Source: Thermanaerothrix solaris (GTDB lineage Bacteria; Chloroflexota; Anaerolineae; Anaerolineales; Anaerolineaceae). Taken from it: a stretch of DNA of 64,000 nt. The position numbers and the translations under genes are program-made. Location: positions 744,001-808,000 of the forward strand of contig NZ_JAUHMF010000001.1 in the NCBI RefSeq assembly GCF_032334255.1, in the 5' to 3' direction. A model generated the notes under the pieces. The model saw only the letters and a list, made by a program, of their open reading frames with translations. It made no database searches and was not told the DNA's origin. Every line of letters starts with the position of its first letter. Positions within the stretch are counted from its first letter, which is position 1. Positions 17,045 to 25,414 of the stretch are shown here, one piece after another.

Positions 17045-17100
17045 AGGAACCCGAGAAGCGCAATCCCCTTACCCTATAGAGGTAAGCGATTTGCGTTCCT
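17045..17100 (-). promoter_or_regulatory. Long imperfect hairpin in the rnc 5' region, candidate RNase III autoregulatory site
   Basis: Read on the minus strand: AGGAAC pairs with GUUCCU at the base (17095-17100 with 17045-17050). An upper helix of five pairs, a mismatch, two pairs, a mismatch and six pairs (CUUACC with GGUAAG) is closed by UCUAUAG. One side has an 8-base bulge. No T run follows, so it is not a terminator. It ends 15 bases before the rnc start codon. E. coli RNase III cleaves a leader hairpin of its own mRNA; that this one is equivalent is inference. Confidence 0.45.
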
Positions 17101-17115
17101 CCGGTTCCGGTAATT

Positions 17116-18216
17116 TTAAGCGCCATATTTCAACCCTGAACCGGTTATCACTAGAACAATCGGTTCCGGTAACTTCACATGCAACCGCTCTAGCGCGGCC
17201 CAAACCAGCGCACTCGTTGGTTCCACATACACGCCCTGATGTGCCAAAGTAATAAACGCCTGTTCAATTTCGGGCTCTTCAATTGCCACAAAGGTGCCAC
17301 AATCGGGGGTAATTTCTCGTAACAGGGCTTCTAAACGTACCGGTTGGCGCACTCGAACGCCTTCTGCCAGTGTTGGACGCTCTTCCACTGTCAACTCGTG
17401 TCCACCCCTCCGATTTTGAAACGCGCTCACCACTGGCGCGCACGCTGCGGCTTGCACACCCACAAAATATGTGGGTTGAGAGATCACGCCGCTTTGCCTA
17501 AGCGACTGAAACCCCCGCACGATCCCGAGTAAGAGGCCACCATGTCCCACCGGAGCAATAACCGTTCCTGGTGCCTGTCCTCCCAATTGTTCCCATACCT
17601 CATAGGCTATGGTCGCGATTCCGGGCAAGCCAAACGGTAAGTACGCATGACTGGCATAAACTGCTCCCTGCTGAACGGCTTCCAGTACCGCCTGCGCCGC
17701 CGCCGATCGAGGGCCCGGGACTCGCACCAAGGTTGCTCCATAACGTTCAATCTGTAATCGTTTCGGGCCAGAGGCGCTTTCCGGCACATAAACCACCGCC
17801 CGCAAACCTGCCCGTGCCGCATAAGCCGCAAATGAAGCCCCTGCGTTACCGGAAGAATCCTCTACGGCCTCTTTCACGCCTCGCGCCAATAACCAACTGA
17901 CTAAAACAGCGCTGCCGCGATCTTTGTACGAGCCACTAGGGTTCAGGGACTCCAGTTTAAGATATACTTTGTTCCCAGCAAAAGGCAGGGGCACCAAAGG
18001 GGTGTTCCCTTCTCCCAGCCAGAGCACCTCAGCCGTGGAAGGTAAAGCTAGGGTTGACCAATACCGCCAAAGGCCCGGGAGATCATGACGCAAATTGTGG
18101 GGACTAAAGGGTGGCGGTGAATCATAATCGTAAACACCGCCGCACTGCGGGCAACGGTAAGGCACTCCCTCATCGGGATATGGAACACCGCAAAGGGTAC
18201 ATACAACGCGCCCCAT
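17116..18216 (-). CDS. thrC: Threonine synthase-like PLP enzyme
   Basis: 366 residues of PLP fold type II. Residues 1-30 carry a zinc ribbon (CTLCG and CPQCG). The active site reads LGEGNTPLVPL, then LKLESLNPSGSYKDRG with the PLP lysine. EDSSGNAGASFAAYAARAG binds the phosphate, and the end reads VITGSGLKYG. Threonine synthase turns phosphohomoserine into threonine; the zinc ribbon and phosphate loop are typical of bacterial and archaeal ThrC of this size. Related PLP enzymes such as cysteate synthase cannot be excluded. Start at MGRVVCTLCG, preceded by GGGGAG and four bases after the molybdopterin synthase stop; a longer frame would overlap that gene. Confidence 0.78.
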   Translation of the reverse strand: MGRVVCTLCGVPYPDEGVPYRCPQCGGVYDYDSPPPFSPHNLRHDLPGLWRYWSTLALPSTAEVLWLGEGNTPLVPLPFAGNKVYLKLESLNPSGSYKDRGSAVLVSWLLARGVKEAVEDSSGNAGASFAAYAARAGLRAVVYVPESASGPKRLQIERYGATLVRVPGPRSAAAQAVLEAVQQGAVYASHAYLPFGLPGIATIAYEVWEQLGGQAPGTVIAPVGHGGLLLGIVRGFQSLRQSGVISQPTYFVGVQAAACAPVVSAFQNRRGGHELTVEERPTLAEGVRVRQPVRLEALLREITPDCGTFVAIEEPEIEQAFITLAHQGVYVEPTSALVWAALERLHVKLPEPIVLVITGSGLKYGA

Positions 18217-18220
18217 TACC

Positions 18221-18952
18221 CTACTCCCCCCGCCTGGGATGGTAATGCCCTTCCACCCAGGTTTCACCCTGTGGCCCAATCTCTTTCTTCCATACCGGGA
18301 CAATCTCTTTCAACCGGTCAATGCCATAACGCGCAGCTTCAAATACTCCCAAATCACGGTGTGCGGCGGCACATGCAATGGCCACGGTCGGGCTACCAGC
18401 TTCAAGGCGTCCAATACGCTGTATCATCGCAATCCCTTGCACTTCAGGCCAACGCTGCCGTATTTCATCCGCAATCTGGCGCATTTTGGCTTCAGCCATG
18501 GGAATGTAGGCTTCATATTCCAAGGCAACCGTCTGATGTGGCTCGCCACGTTGAGTCTCTGCACGCACAATTCCTGTGAAAACGCAGACAGCCCCGGTGC
18601 TGGGTTGGACAATTTGGGCAACCAATGCATCCAAATCCAAAGCAGCATCCGACACTGCTACAATCGTTGGCCCTGCGCCGCCACTCACTGGCGGAAAGAG
18701 GGCTACTTCGGCTTCATCGTCTAAGAAATCCTCATCACTGGCAAAAATCTGGTTAACTGCTACGATGGCGTTTTCCAATCGTTGGCCTAATTCTGGAAAG
18801 CGAGATTTGAGAGTTTGCTTTAAGTCCCGTACTCGCGATCCTCGAGGAAGATTTAGAACCAGGTGACTAGTGCCGACAATCTCACGTAAATGGGCAAAGA
18901 GAAGTATCTTTAGGCGAATTAGAGATGTTCCTTCTGGATGAGAATCACTCAT
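18221..18952 (-). CDS. Fused molybdopterin synthase, MoaD-MoaE
   Basis: About 243 residues. Residues ~12-92 are a ubiquitin-like MoaD (LKILLFAHLREIVGT, VAVNQIF, EVALFPPVSGG). Residues ~97-243 are MoaE (TGAVCVFTGIVRAET, YEAYIPMAEAKM, AIACAAAHRDLGVFEAARYGID, VWKKEI). Free MoaD must end in Gly-Gly to carry the sulfur as a thiocarboxylate; here Gly91-Gly92 is internal, followed by AGPT. In the fused MoaX of Mycobacterium tuberculosis the protein must be cut after the glycines; the same is inferred here. Start taken as the Met overlapping the moaC stop (ATGAGTGA); starts at +9 and +12 codons upstream are possible. Operon with moaC upstream and thrC downstream. Confidence 0.88.
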   Translation of the reverse strand: MSDSHPEGTSLIRLKILLFAHLREIVGTSHLVLNLPRGSRVRDLKQTLKSRFPELGQRLENAIVAVNQIFASDEDFLDDEAEVALFPPVSGGAGPTIVAVSDAALDLDALVAQIVQPSTGAVCVFTGIVRAETQRGEPHQTVALEYEAYIPMAEAKMRQIADEIRQRWPEVQGIAMIQRIGRLEAGSPTVAIACAAAHRDLGVFEAARYGIDRLKEIVPVWKKEIGPQGETWVEGHYHPRRGE

Positions 18953-19427
18953 TGATAACATCGCCACTTTGCCCACCGTGTTTTTCAACCAAACGGATAT
19001 TCGTAATTTGAGCGGTTTTCTCGACCGCCTTTACCATATCATAGACAGTTAAAGCACTGACCGCAACAGCCGTCAACGCTTCCATTTCCACACCAGTCTT
19101 AGCTGTTGTGCGCGCTGATGCTGTTATCACTACACCGGGAAGCGCATCTTCCAGAGTCAAGGTGACTTCCACCTGATGAAGCGGAAGAGGATGGCAGAGC
19201 GGGATCAAATCCGCGGTCCGTTTAGCCGCCATGATCCCTGCAATTTGCGCCACGGTGAGCACATCCCCCTTTTTCATTAAACCCTGTCGGATTAAATCCA
19301 AAGTTTCGGGTTTTAGCCTCACCTCTCCTTTGGCTATGGCAATGCGCAACGTTTCGGGCTTCGCCGAAACATCCACCATCCGCGCCCGTCCCTGTTCATC
19401 CAGGTGCGTTAGTGATTTATCACTCAT
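18945..19427 (-). CDS. moaC: Cyclic pyranopterin monophosphate synthase
   Basis: 160 residues, usual length. Seen: MVDVSAKPETLRIAIAKGEV, GIMAAKRTADLIPLCHPLPL, TTAKTGVEMEALTAVAVSALTVYDM and the final VEKHGGQSGD. MoaC, with MoaA, makes cPMP, the first intermediate of the molybdenum cofactor; the product goes to molybdopterin synthase, encoded directly downstream as a MoaD-MoaE fusion. moaA is not in the window. No strong ribosome binding site is seen before the ATG. The divergent scpA start is 88 bases away. Confidence 0.95.
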   Translation of the reverse strand: MSDKSLTHLDEQGRARMVDVSAKPETLRIAIAKGEVRLKPETLDLIRQGLMKKGDVLTVAQIAGIMAAKRTADLIPLCHPLPLHQVEVTLTLEDALPGVVITASARTTAKTGVEMEALTAVAVSALTVYDMVKAVEKTAQITNIRLVEKHGGQSGDVINE

Positions 19428-19498
19428 ACGCTCTTATTATACTTGTTAACGGAGAGACAGAAAGGCTCAAGCCTCATTCTTACCCATCATAAAAATGC

Positions 19499-19504
19499 TA
19501 TAAT
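19499..19504 (+). promoter_or_regulatory. Extended -10 of scpA placed for a near-leaderless transcript
   Basis: TATAAT preceded directly by TGC. Transcription should start near 19511, about four bases before the scpA ATG at 19515. There is no Shine-Dalgarno sequence. Confidence 0.5.
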
Positions 19505-19514
19505 CCAACCTGCT

Positions 19515-20315
19515 ATGACCGCTTCTGCGATCCACTCTGGTGCGTCCTACACGGTTATTACCGATGTATTCCAAGGACCGCTTGACCTCTTGCTGTATCT
19601 TATCGAGCGAGCCGAACTTGATATCACCCGTCTCTCATTGGCCCAAGTCACCGATCAATACCTCGAACACCTCAAACACCTTGAAGATCATGATCCCGAA
19701 GAGGTCTCAGCCTTCTTGGTGATTGCAGCCCGGTTGCTCCAAATCAAATCAGCGGCACTCCTTCCCCGTTCCTCCTTAAATGAGGATGCTAACCAAGTTC
19801 CCGAAGAAGAACCCGCCAATGAAGACGACCTGGTGGAACAATTAAAGCGCTACAAACGATTCAAAGAAGCCGCTGAATATTTACACCACCGCGAGAATCA
19901 AAACCTACGCACCTATACCCGGAGTGCTCCCCCTTTACTTCGTCACCTCAATCTTAAACCCCACCTGGAAGGTCTTTCTCTTGAAGAACTGATCCTCGCC
20001 GCACGCCATGCCCTGACCCAGCGCACCTCTCCCGAGGCGCTTGAGAAAGCGGTCATGCTTCCTCGGATCACAATTCGTCAGAAAATTACCCATTTACTGC
20101 AAACACTGCGCCAAATCCCTCGCATCACATTCCGTCATCTCCTGGGACAACGAACCACCCGTACCGAGGTTGTGGTGACATTTCTGGCTATGCTGGAACT
20201 CGTCAAACAGCGCCTGGTTATCGCCCATCAACCCACACTCTTTGCCGAGATCGAAGTAGAGGCAACAGGTGAACTCCCTGATGAGCAGTCTCTAATCTTG
20301 GAATTCGAGGATTAA
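19515..20315 (+). CDS. scpA: Segregation and condensation protein A
   Basis: 266 residues, kleisin of the SMC condensin. N-terminal DVFQGPLDLLLYLIERAELDI and VTDQYLEHL make the SMC-neck binding domain. The acidic middle (EEEPANEDDLVEQLKRYKRFKEAAEYL) is followed by a C-terminal winged helix (ITFRHLLGQRTTRTEVVVTFLAMLELVKQ). The start at MTASAIHSG is chosen because the extended -10 lies ten bases upstream; a frame open to 19443 would include the promoter. scpB, usually next door, is absent here and an aldo/keto reductase gene converges instead, sharing stop-codon bases (TTAA, 20312-20315). Confidence 0.92.
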   Translation: MTASAIHSGASYTVITDVFQGPLDLLLYLIERAELDITRLSLAQVTDQYLEHLKHLEDHDPEEVSAFLVIAARLLQIKSAALLPRSSLNEDANQVPEEEPANEDDLVEQLKRYKRFKEAAEYLHHRENQNLRTYTRSAPPLLRHLNLKPHLEGLSLEELILAARHALTQRTSPEALEKAVMLPRITIRQKITHLLQTLRQIPRITFRHLLGQRTTRTEVVVTFLAMLELVKQRLVIAHQPTLFAEIEVEATGELPDEQSLILEFED

Positions 20316-21262
20316 GCTGATCCAGCGCGCGTTACCCGTTCGCTAATTTCGTCTAATTTTGCCACCTCTTCATCAGAAAGACGCCACCCCAATGCCCCTA
20401 AATTCTGCTCAGCCTGAGCCCGATTTTTTACCCCGGGGATTGGCAACGCCCCCTTACAAATGACCCAGTTCAGCGCCACCTGTGCCGGCGTACGCCCACC
20501 ATGGGCAACCCCAATGTCTCGTAACGCCTGCAACAAGGGTTGAATTCTCTTCAAGTATTGGCGGTTATAGCGCCGTCCTCGGAAACCTTGAGGTGGGTTT
20601 TCCGGCGTGTATTTTCCAGTCAATACCCCCATTGCCAATGGACTGTACGCAATCAACGCGATCCCCAAATCTCGGCATGCTTGCATAACCTTATTCTGCT
20701 CGACGCTTCGATCCAATAAATGATATTCCACCTGATTTGAGGCCAAAGGGATACCATGGCGGGTTAGGGCTTCATAGGCGCGCATCATTTGATCGTAATT
20801 GTAATTAGAAACGCCCACCGCCAGCGTCCATCCGCGCTGAACAGCTTCGATCATGGCTTCCATCCAAACCTCAATTCGCACCGGTGGTAATGGCCAATGG
20901 ATCTGATAGAGATCAACCTGCTCTCGCCGCAGGCGCTGCAGGCTGTGCTGAAGCGCACGCAGCAAACCCCTTCGACTCAAGCGCCACGGATATGGCATAA
21001 ATTTGGTTGCAATACGCACCGGACGTTCCAATTCAGCAACAAATTCCCCCAGCAATCGCTCAGACAACCCCTGACCATAAACTTCTGCCGTATCAAAAAA
21101 AGTCAAACCCGATTCAACGCAAAAACGGAAGGTTTCTTTTAAGTCCTCCCGTGAATATCCACGCCCAAATCCCCACACCAAACGATCTCCCCATGCCCAC
21201 GTGCCTACACCCATTTCAACCCCTTCAAAAACCGGATGCCGAGAATAGATGCCATCCGTCAT
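20312..21262 (-). CDS. Aldo/keto reductase
   Basis: 316 residues, TIM barrel NADP(H)-dependent oxidoreductase. The catalytic tetrad is visible: Asp in FFDTAEVYG with its Tyr, Lys in RIATKFMP, and His in DLYQIHWPLPP. GVSNYNYDQM and IPGVKNRAQAEQNLGA are cofactor-site motifs. Resembles the pyridoxal 4-dehydrogenase/YajO/plant-type branch, but the substrate cannot be told. AGGAGG before the ATG. The second aldo/keto reductase in the window (62262-63227) belongs to a different subgroup. Its upstream region is shared with the divergent mutS promoter. Confidence 0.88.
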   Translation of the reverse strand: MTDGIYSRHPVFEGVEMGVGTWAWGDRLVWGFGRGYSREDLKETFRFCVESGLTFFDTAEVYGQGLSERLLGEFVAELERPVRIATKFMPYPWRLSRRGLLRALQHSLQRLRREQVDLYQIHWPLPPVRIEVWMEAMIEAVQRGWTLAVGVSNYNYDQMMRAYEALTRHGIPLASNQVEYHLLDRSVEQNKVMQACRDLGIALIAYSPLAMGVLTGKYTPENPPQGFRGRRYNRQYLKRIQPLLQALRDIGVAHGGRTPAQVALNWVICKGALPIPGVKNRAQAEQNLGALGWRLSDEEVAKLDEISERVTRAGSA

Positions 21263-21328
21263 AGTGCCTCCTTACATGTTGAATGGTAAATTCATTACGA
21301 ATTATATAGGCAATCTTACCTCGCACCC

Positions 21329-21357
21329 TTGCCGAAAACCTTTGAAGTTCATAGAAT
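21329..21357 (+). promoter_or_regulatory. mutS promoter, leaderless
   Basis: TTGCCG (21329-21334), 17 bases, TAGAAT (21352-21357). The expected start site is 21364/21365, which is the A of the mutS ATG. There is no ribosome binding site. A TTG that could pass for an upstream start codon is the -35 itself. Confidence 0.65.
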
Positions 21358-21364
21358 GATAACC

Positions 21365-23944
21365 ATGAGCCAAGAGGACGTCTCACCCATTCGTCAGCAG
21401 TACCTCGAGATAAAGCGCCAATACCCACACGCTATTTTATTCTTCCGCCTGGGCGATTTTTACGAGACCTTCGATGAGGATGCTGAAATCACAGCCCGTG
21501 AACTCGATATCGTGCTTACCTCACGAAATGTGGCCAAAGGGGTACGCGTGCCCATGGCCGGCATCCCCTATCACGCCGTTGAGAATTATCTCTCCCGTTT
21601 GATTGAAAAAGGTTATCACGTTGCGATTTGTGAGCAAGTGGGCGATCAACCCACTCGCGGCTTATTTCCACGCCAAGTCGTGCGGGTGGTAACCCCGGGC
21701 ACAGTCGTTGAGCCCACCTTACTTAAGAACGATTACAACAACTACCTTGCCGCACTCATTGCTCAGGACAACGCTGCCGGTATTGCCTATGTAGATATTA
21801 CCACTGGCGAATTCCGCGCCACCGAGTTGAGCGGTGAGCATTTGGAAACCCTGCTTCGCGCCGAACTTGCCCGCATTCAACCGGCCGAGACCTTGTTGCC
21901 TGAACATCAGGCCACTTTCGGTGAGATCATCCCTAATCACCTTACCCTACTCCCTGCTTGGCGCTTTGAAACCGCACGCTGTCAGGAAATCTTGAAGACT
22001 CACTTCGGGGTTGCTGTGCTGGATGGGTACGGTCTCACCAAAAAGCCCCTGGCCATCGGTGCCGCCGGCGCCATTCTTCAATACCTGCAAGAAACCCAAC
22101 CCAATGCCCTAAAACTGCTCACCAGCCTTTCCACTTATACTCCTTCAGATTTTATGCTTTTAGATGCCAATACCCGGCGCAGTTTAGAACTCACCGAAAC
22201 GATGCGCCAGGGCGAAACCCAAGGGTCACTATTGAGTGTATTGGACTACACCATTACCCCCATGGGACGGCGCTTACTCCGCCAATGGCTAAGTAAACCT
22301 TTGATCAACCCCGAAGCCATTCGCCAGCGCCAAGACATCGTTGCCTTTTTCTTCTCCCAGGGGATGTTGCGCGCCGAATTGCGATCTCGATTAAAGGGTT
22401 TGGGTGATCTGGAGCGGCTCACCAATCGTGTCGTTGCCGGTCATGCCGGACCACGGGATTTAGCAAATTTGCGCAGTATCCTGCGTGGACTGCCCGCAGT
22501 ACATAGCCTTTTTGAGGGAGCCCTTCCTGCACCCCTCCAGATGGTGTTCGATCATCTTCACTTAGAATCCGCCTTGTGTGAGAGGTTAGAAGAAGCTTTG
22601 GTTGACGAACCACCCGCGACCCTTCAAACCACTGGCATTTTTCGCCCCGGATATTCGGCAGAATTAGATCAGATCATCCAAGCCTCTCAACATGCGCGCG
22701 ATTGGATTGCCAACCTGGAATCTGCCGAACGCGAACGCACTGGCATTAAAACACTCAAGGTGGGTTACAACAAAGTATTTGGGTATTACATTGAGATTTC
22801 ACGCGCCCTTGCCTCGCAAGCGCCTCCGGAATACATCCGCAAGCAAACTTTGGTCAACGCGGAGCGGTTTATCACCCCGGAGATGAAAGAATATGAGGCT
22901 CTCATCCTAAATGCTGAAGACCGTATCCGTGAGATCGAAACTCGCCTTTTCAAAGAATTGTGCCAGGAAGTCATAGCCGTCAGTCAGCATCTCTTGGAGA
23001 CTGCCCAGACTTTGGCTGAACTGGACGTTTATGCCGCTTTAGCAGAGGCAGCCGCACTAAACGGCTACACCCGCCCCGAAATCACCGATGATCTGGCTCT
23101 GGATATCCGTGAGGGACGTCATCCGGTGGTGGAAAAAATGCTTAAGGGTGAACGGTTCGTCCCCAATGATTGCGTTTTTGAAGAGGGCGAGGTCATCCGT
23201 ATCATCACCGGTCCAAATATGAGCGGCAAATCCACCTTTCTACGCCAGGTTGCCCTGATTGTGCTGATGGCACAGATTGGTTCCTTTGTCCCTGCCGCCT
23301 CCGCCCGTATTGGGTGTGTGGACCGCATTTTTACCCGCATCGGTGCCCAGGATGAAATTTTTGCCGGTCAATCCACATTTATGGTGGAAATGACCGAAAC
23401 GGCCAACATCCTCAACCATGCCACCCAACGCAGTTTATTGATCCTGGACGAGATCGGACGTGGTACCTCTACCTACGATGGGCTTTCAATTGCTTGGGCT
23501 GTCATCGAATATTTACATAATCACCCACGGTTACGTCCAAGAACGCTCTTTGCCACCCACTACCATGAGTTAACTCAATTAGCCGATCTCCTCCCCGGGG
23601 TGCGCAATTACAATGTGGCTGTGACCGAAGCTGAAAACCGTGTAATTTTCTTGCACAAGATCGTCCCTGGGGGAGCAGATCGTTCTTATGGTATTCATGT
23701 GGCGCAATTGGCCGGCTTACCCCGCCCGGTGATTCAACGCGCCAGCGAAATACTGGAACAACTTGAACGCACATCAGGACGAGCGGTGTCTTTCAATCCT
23801 GCTCTTCCTCAGCAATTGACCCTCTTCCCCGAGACCAATCCCTTACTCGAAGAATTGAAAAGCCTCGATCTGAACGTACTCACCCCTTTAGAAGCCCTCA
23901 ACAAACTCTATGAGTGGCAGAAAAAATATTTAGATTCAAAATGA
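21365..23944 (+). CDS. mutS: DNA mismatch repair protein MutS
   Basis: 859 residues. N-terminal mismatch-binding domain with IKRQYPHAILFFRLGDFYETF, which includes the Phe-X-Glu contact (FYE). Connector and core follow, with the clamp at about 410-540. The C-terminal ABC ATPase has Walker A GPNMSGKSTFLRQ, Walker B LLILDEIGRGTSTYDG and FATHYHELT. MutS1 type, with the helix-turn-helix dimer tail. mutL is not adjacent. Start set at MSQEDVSPIRQQY on the promoter geometry; 12 codons upstream are open but lie in the promoter. Converges on the GH57 gene with an 18-base gap. Confidence 0.96.
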   Translation: MSQEDVSPIRQQYLEIKRQYPHAILFFRLGDFYETFDEDAEITARELDIVLTSRNVAKGVRVPMAGIPYHAVENYLSRLIEKGYHVAICEQVGDQPTRGLFPRQVVRVVTPGTVVEPTLLKNDYNNYLAALIAQDNAAGIAYVDITTGEFRATELSGEHLETLLRAELARIQPAETLLPEHQATFGEIIPNHLTLLPAWRFETARCQEILKTHFGVAVLDGYGLTKKPLAIGAAGAILQYLQETQPNALKLLTSLSTYTPSDFMLLDANTRRSLELTETMRQGETQGSLLSVLDYTITPMGRRLLRQWLSKPLINPEAIRQRQDIVAFFFSQGMLRAELRSRLKGLGDLERLTNRVVAGHAGPRDLANLRSILRGLPAVHSLFEGALPAPLQMVFDHLHLESALCERLEEALVDEPPATLQTTGIFRPGYSAELDQIIQASQHARDWIANLESAERERTGIKTLKVGYNKVFGYYIEISRALASQAPPEYIRKQTLVNAERFITPEMKEYEALILNAEDRIREIETRLFKELCQEVIAVSQHLLETAQTLAELDVYAALAEAAALNGYTRPEITDDLALDIREGRHPVVEKMLKGERFVPNDCVFEEGEVIRIITGPNMSGKSTFLRQVALIVLMAQIGSFVPAASARIGCVDRIFTRIGAQDEIFAGQSTFMVEMTETANILNHATQRSLLILDEIGRGTSTYDGLSIAWAVIEYLHNHPRLRPRTLFATHYHELTQLADLLPGVRNYNVAVTEAENRVIFLHKIVPGGADRSYGIHVAQLAGLPRPVIQRASEILEQLERTSGRAVSFNPALPQQLTLFPETNPLLEELKSLDLNVLTPLEALNKLYEWQKKYLDSK

Positions 23945-23962
23945 GTGTAAGGGGGACATTTT

Positions 23963-25414
23963 TCAATGGTTAGTCGGGCGAACAGTGACTGGCCGAGCTG
24001 GCTGGTAGAACTCAACGAATGGAAACGGCGCTTGTGCTGCATAAGCATAGTGGGTGGTAAAAACATCGGCAGCATTCAGAGAAGTCGTATTACTCCGCAC
24101 CCGTGCCAACGCATTCGCCGTTTCAGTATATAAATCAACACCGGTAGCCAGCGTATTCCACCATACAGCCTGCGCCGCATAACGCACATTGATTTGGGGT
24201 TCGGGGCGGCCAAAATCCTCGAAAAACCATCCGCACGAGGTATACATGCGCTGTTTGTTGAGTTGTGCGCGCAGCAGATAATCCACCTGACGTATCACCC
24301 GTTCCTTGGGAATCTCTCCACTCAATTGAAAGAACAAGTCACTTAGGGAAATGCGTCCGAGCAATACGTCAATGTAGCGCCAAACCAACCCCCAGGGATG
24401 GTGAAGATAGCGCCCTAAAACTTGCACGTATAAGCCATCCAACTGCTCACCCAAACGGTGTAATGCTTCCCAAAACGGGGCTTTCCACTCACTCTGTGGT
24501 GTACAATCGCAACCTTGAGACCATCGGGCAAGGTGATGACCACAGCTCCATGACGTAGCCGATTGTATGGCAATCTTATGCCGGGGTGGGTGATCCTTCA
24601 ACCATTCTCCCAAATAGGTCCTTTTCAAGAGGCCAGCCTGTGTCTCGGTCAAATGGGCCAAAAAATGATCCCGGAATGGCTGGTGATGGCCGTATACCTC
24701 ACCGTCGGAGGCAATCAGGATCAAACGCTCGTGCCCCCCTCCGCAAGCAGCGGCTTCCATCACCAAAGTACGAAAACGATCCGCATTCGAGGTTGACGCG
24801 GGATCAAAACTGACCCGCGTACTCAAATCAGAATGGTAGAAGAAAAGAGCAAGGCGCTTCTCGGAGCCTTCCCACCAATAAGGCTGAGTTACGTCCAAAC
24901 CGGGTTCTGCTGCTTGCCAGGGAGCTAAAATAGTGAATTGAATCCCTAATTCCGCGCACAAAGCCAGCGTATCCTCATCCACGGCAGTCTCAGGTAGCCA
25001 TATTCCGCTGGCAGGATGACCAAAGCGATGTTCAAACGCCCGCAATCCCCATAGAATTTGGGTCTTTCGATCATGCCACGGTAATAGGGGCAAAATTACA
25101 TGAAAATACGGCTGGGCTAATCCGTTACCCACTCCTCGCAGCCGATAGTGCCAGCGTTCTTGTGATACGATTTTCGCCAGCGTAATCGGGTCACAACTGC
25201 TCATCCAATTGAGTAGAGTCGGACCAAAATCAAACGAGATTCGCCCGAAATTACCCAGTTCAGCATTGGGCCGATAACAATGGGCATGAATGCGTTCGTT
25301 CCAATTACGAAATGGTGCTGCTCCGCTCTCTTCTGGGATTTCTCCGGTAATAGGATCCTCACGAGGGGGTTGGTAAAAATGCCCATGAATACAGAACGCT
25401 TGAAGGGTCGTCAT
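23963..25414 (-). CDS. Glycoside hydrolase family 57
   Basis: 483 residues. GH57 motifs: HGHFYQPPRED at the N-terminus (motif 1), GIWLPETAVDEDTLALCAELG carrying the probable nucleophile Glu region, FYHSDLS, and ILIASDGEVYGHHQPF, which holds another acidic motif. The family includes alpha-amylases, 4-alpha-glucanotransferases and branching enzymes; the subtype cannot be settled here. No signal peptide, so it is cytoplasmic. Start at MTTLQAFCIHGHF, since the upstream gene's stop overlaps this ATG (ATGA). Likely acts on storage or imported alpha-glucans together with the GH13 enzyme and polyphosphate glucokinase. Confidence 0.82.
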   Translation of the reverse strand: MTTLQAFCIHGHFYQPPREDPITGEIPEESGAAPFRNWNERIHAHCYRPNAELGNFGRISFDFGPTLLNWMSSCDPITLAKIVSQERWHYRLRGVGNGLAQPYFHVILPLLPWHDRKTQILWGLRAFEHRFGHPASGIWLPETAVDEDTLALCAELGIQFTILAPWQAAEPGLDVTQPYWWEGSEKRLALFFYHSDLSTRVSFDPASTSNADRFRTLVMEAAACGGGHERLILIASDGEVYGHHQPFRDHFLAHLTETQAGLLKRTYLGEWLKDHPPRHKIAIQSATSWSCGHHLARWSQGCDCTPQSEWKAPFWEALHRLGEQLDGLYVQVLGRYLHHPWGLVWRYIDVLLGRISLSDLFFQLSGEIPKERVIRQVDYLLRAQLNKQRMYTSCGWFFEDFGRPEPQINVRYAAQAVWWNTLATGVDLYTETANALARVRSNTTSLNAADVFTTHYAYAAQAPFPFVEFYQPARPVTVRPTNH

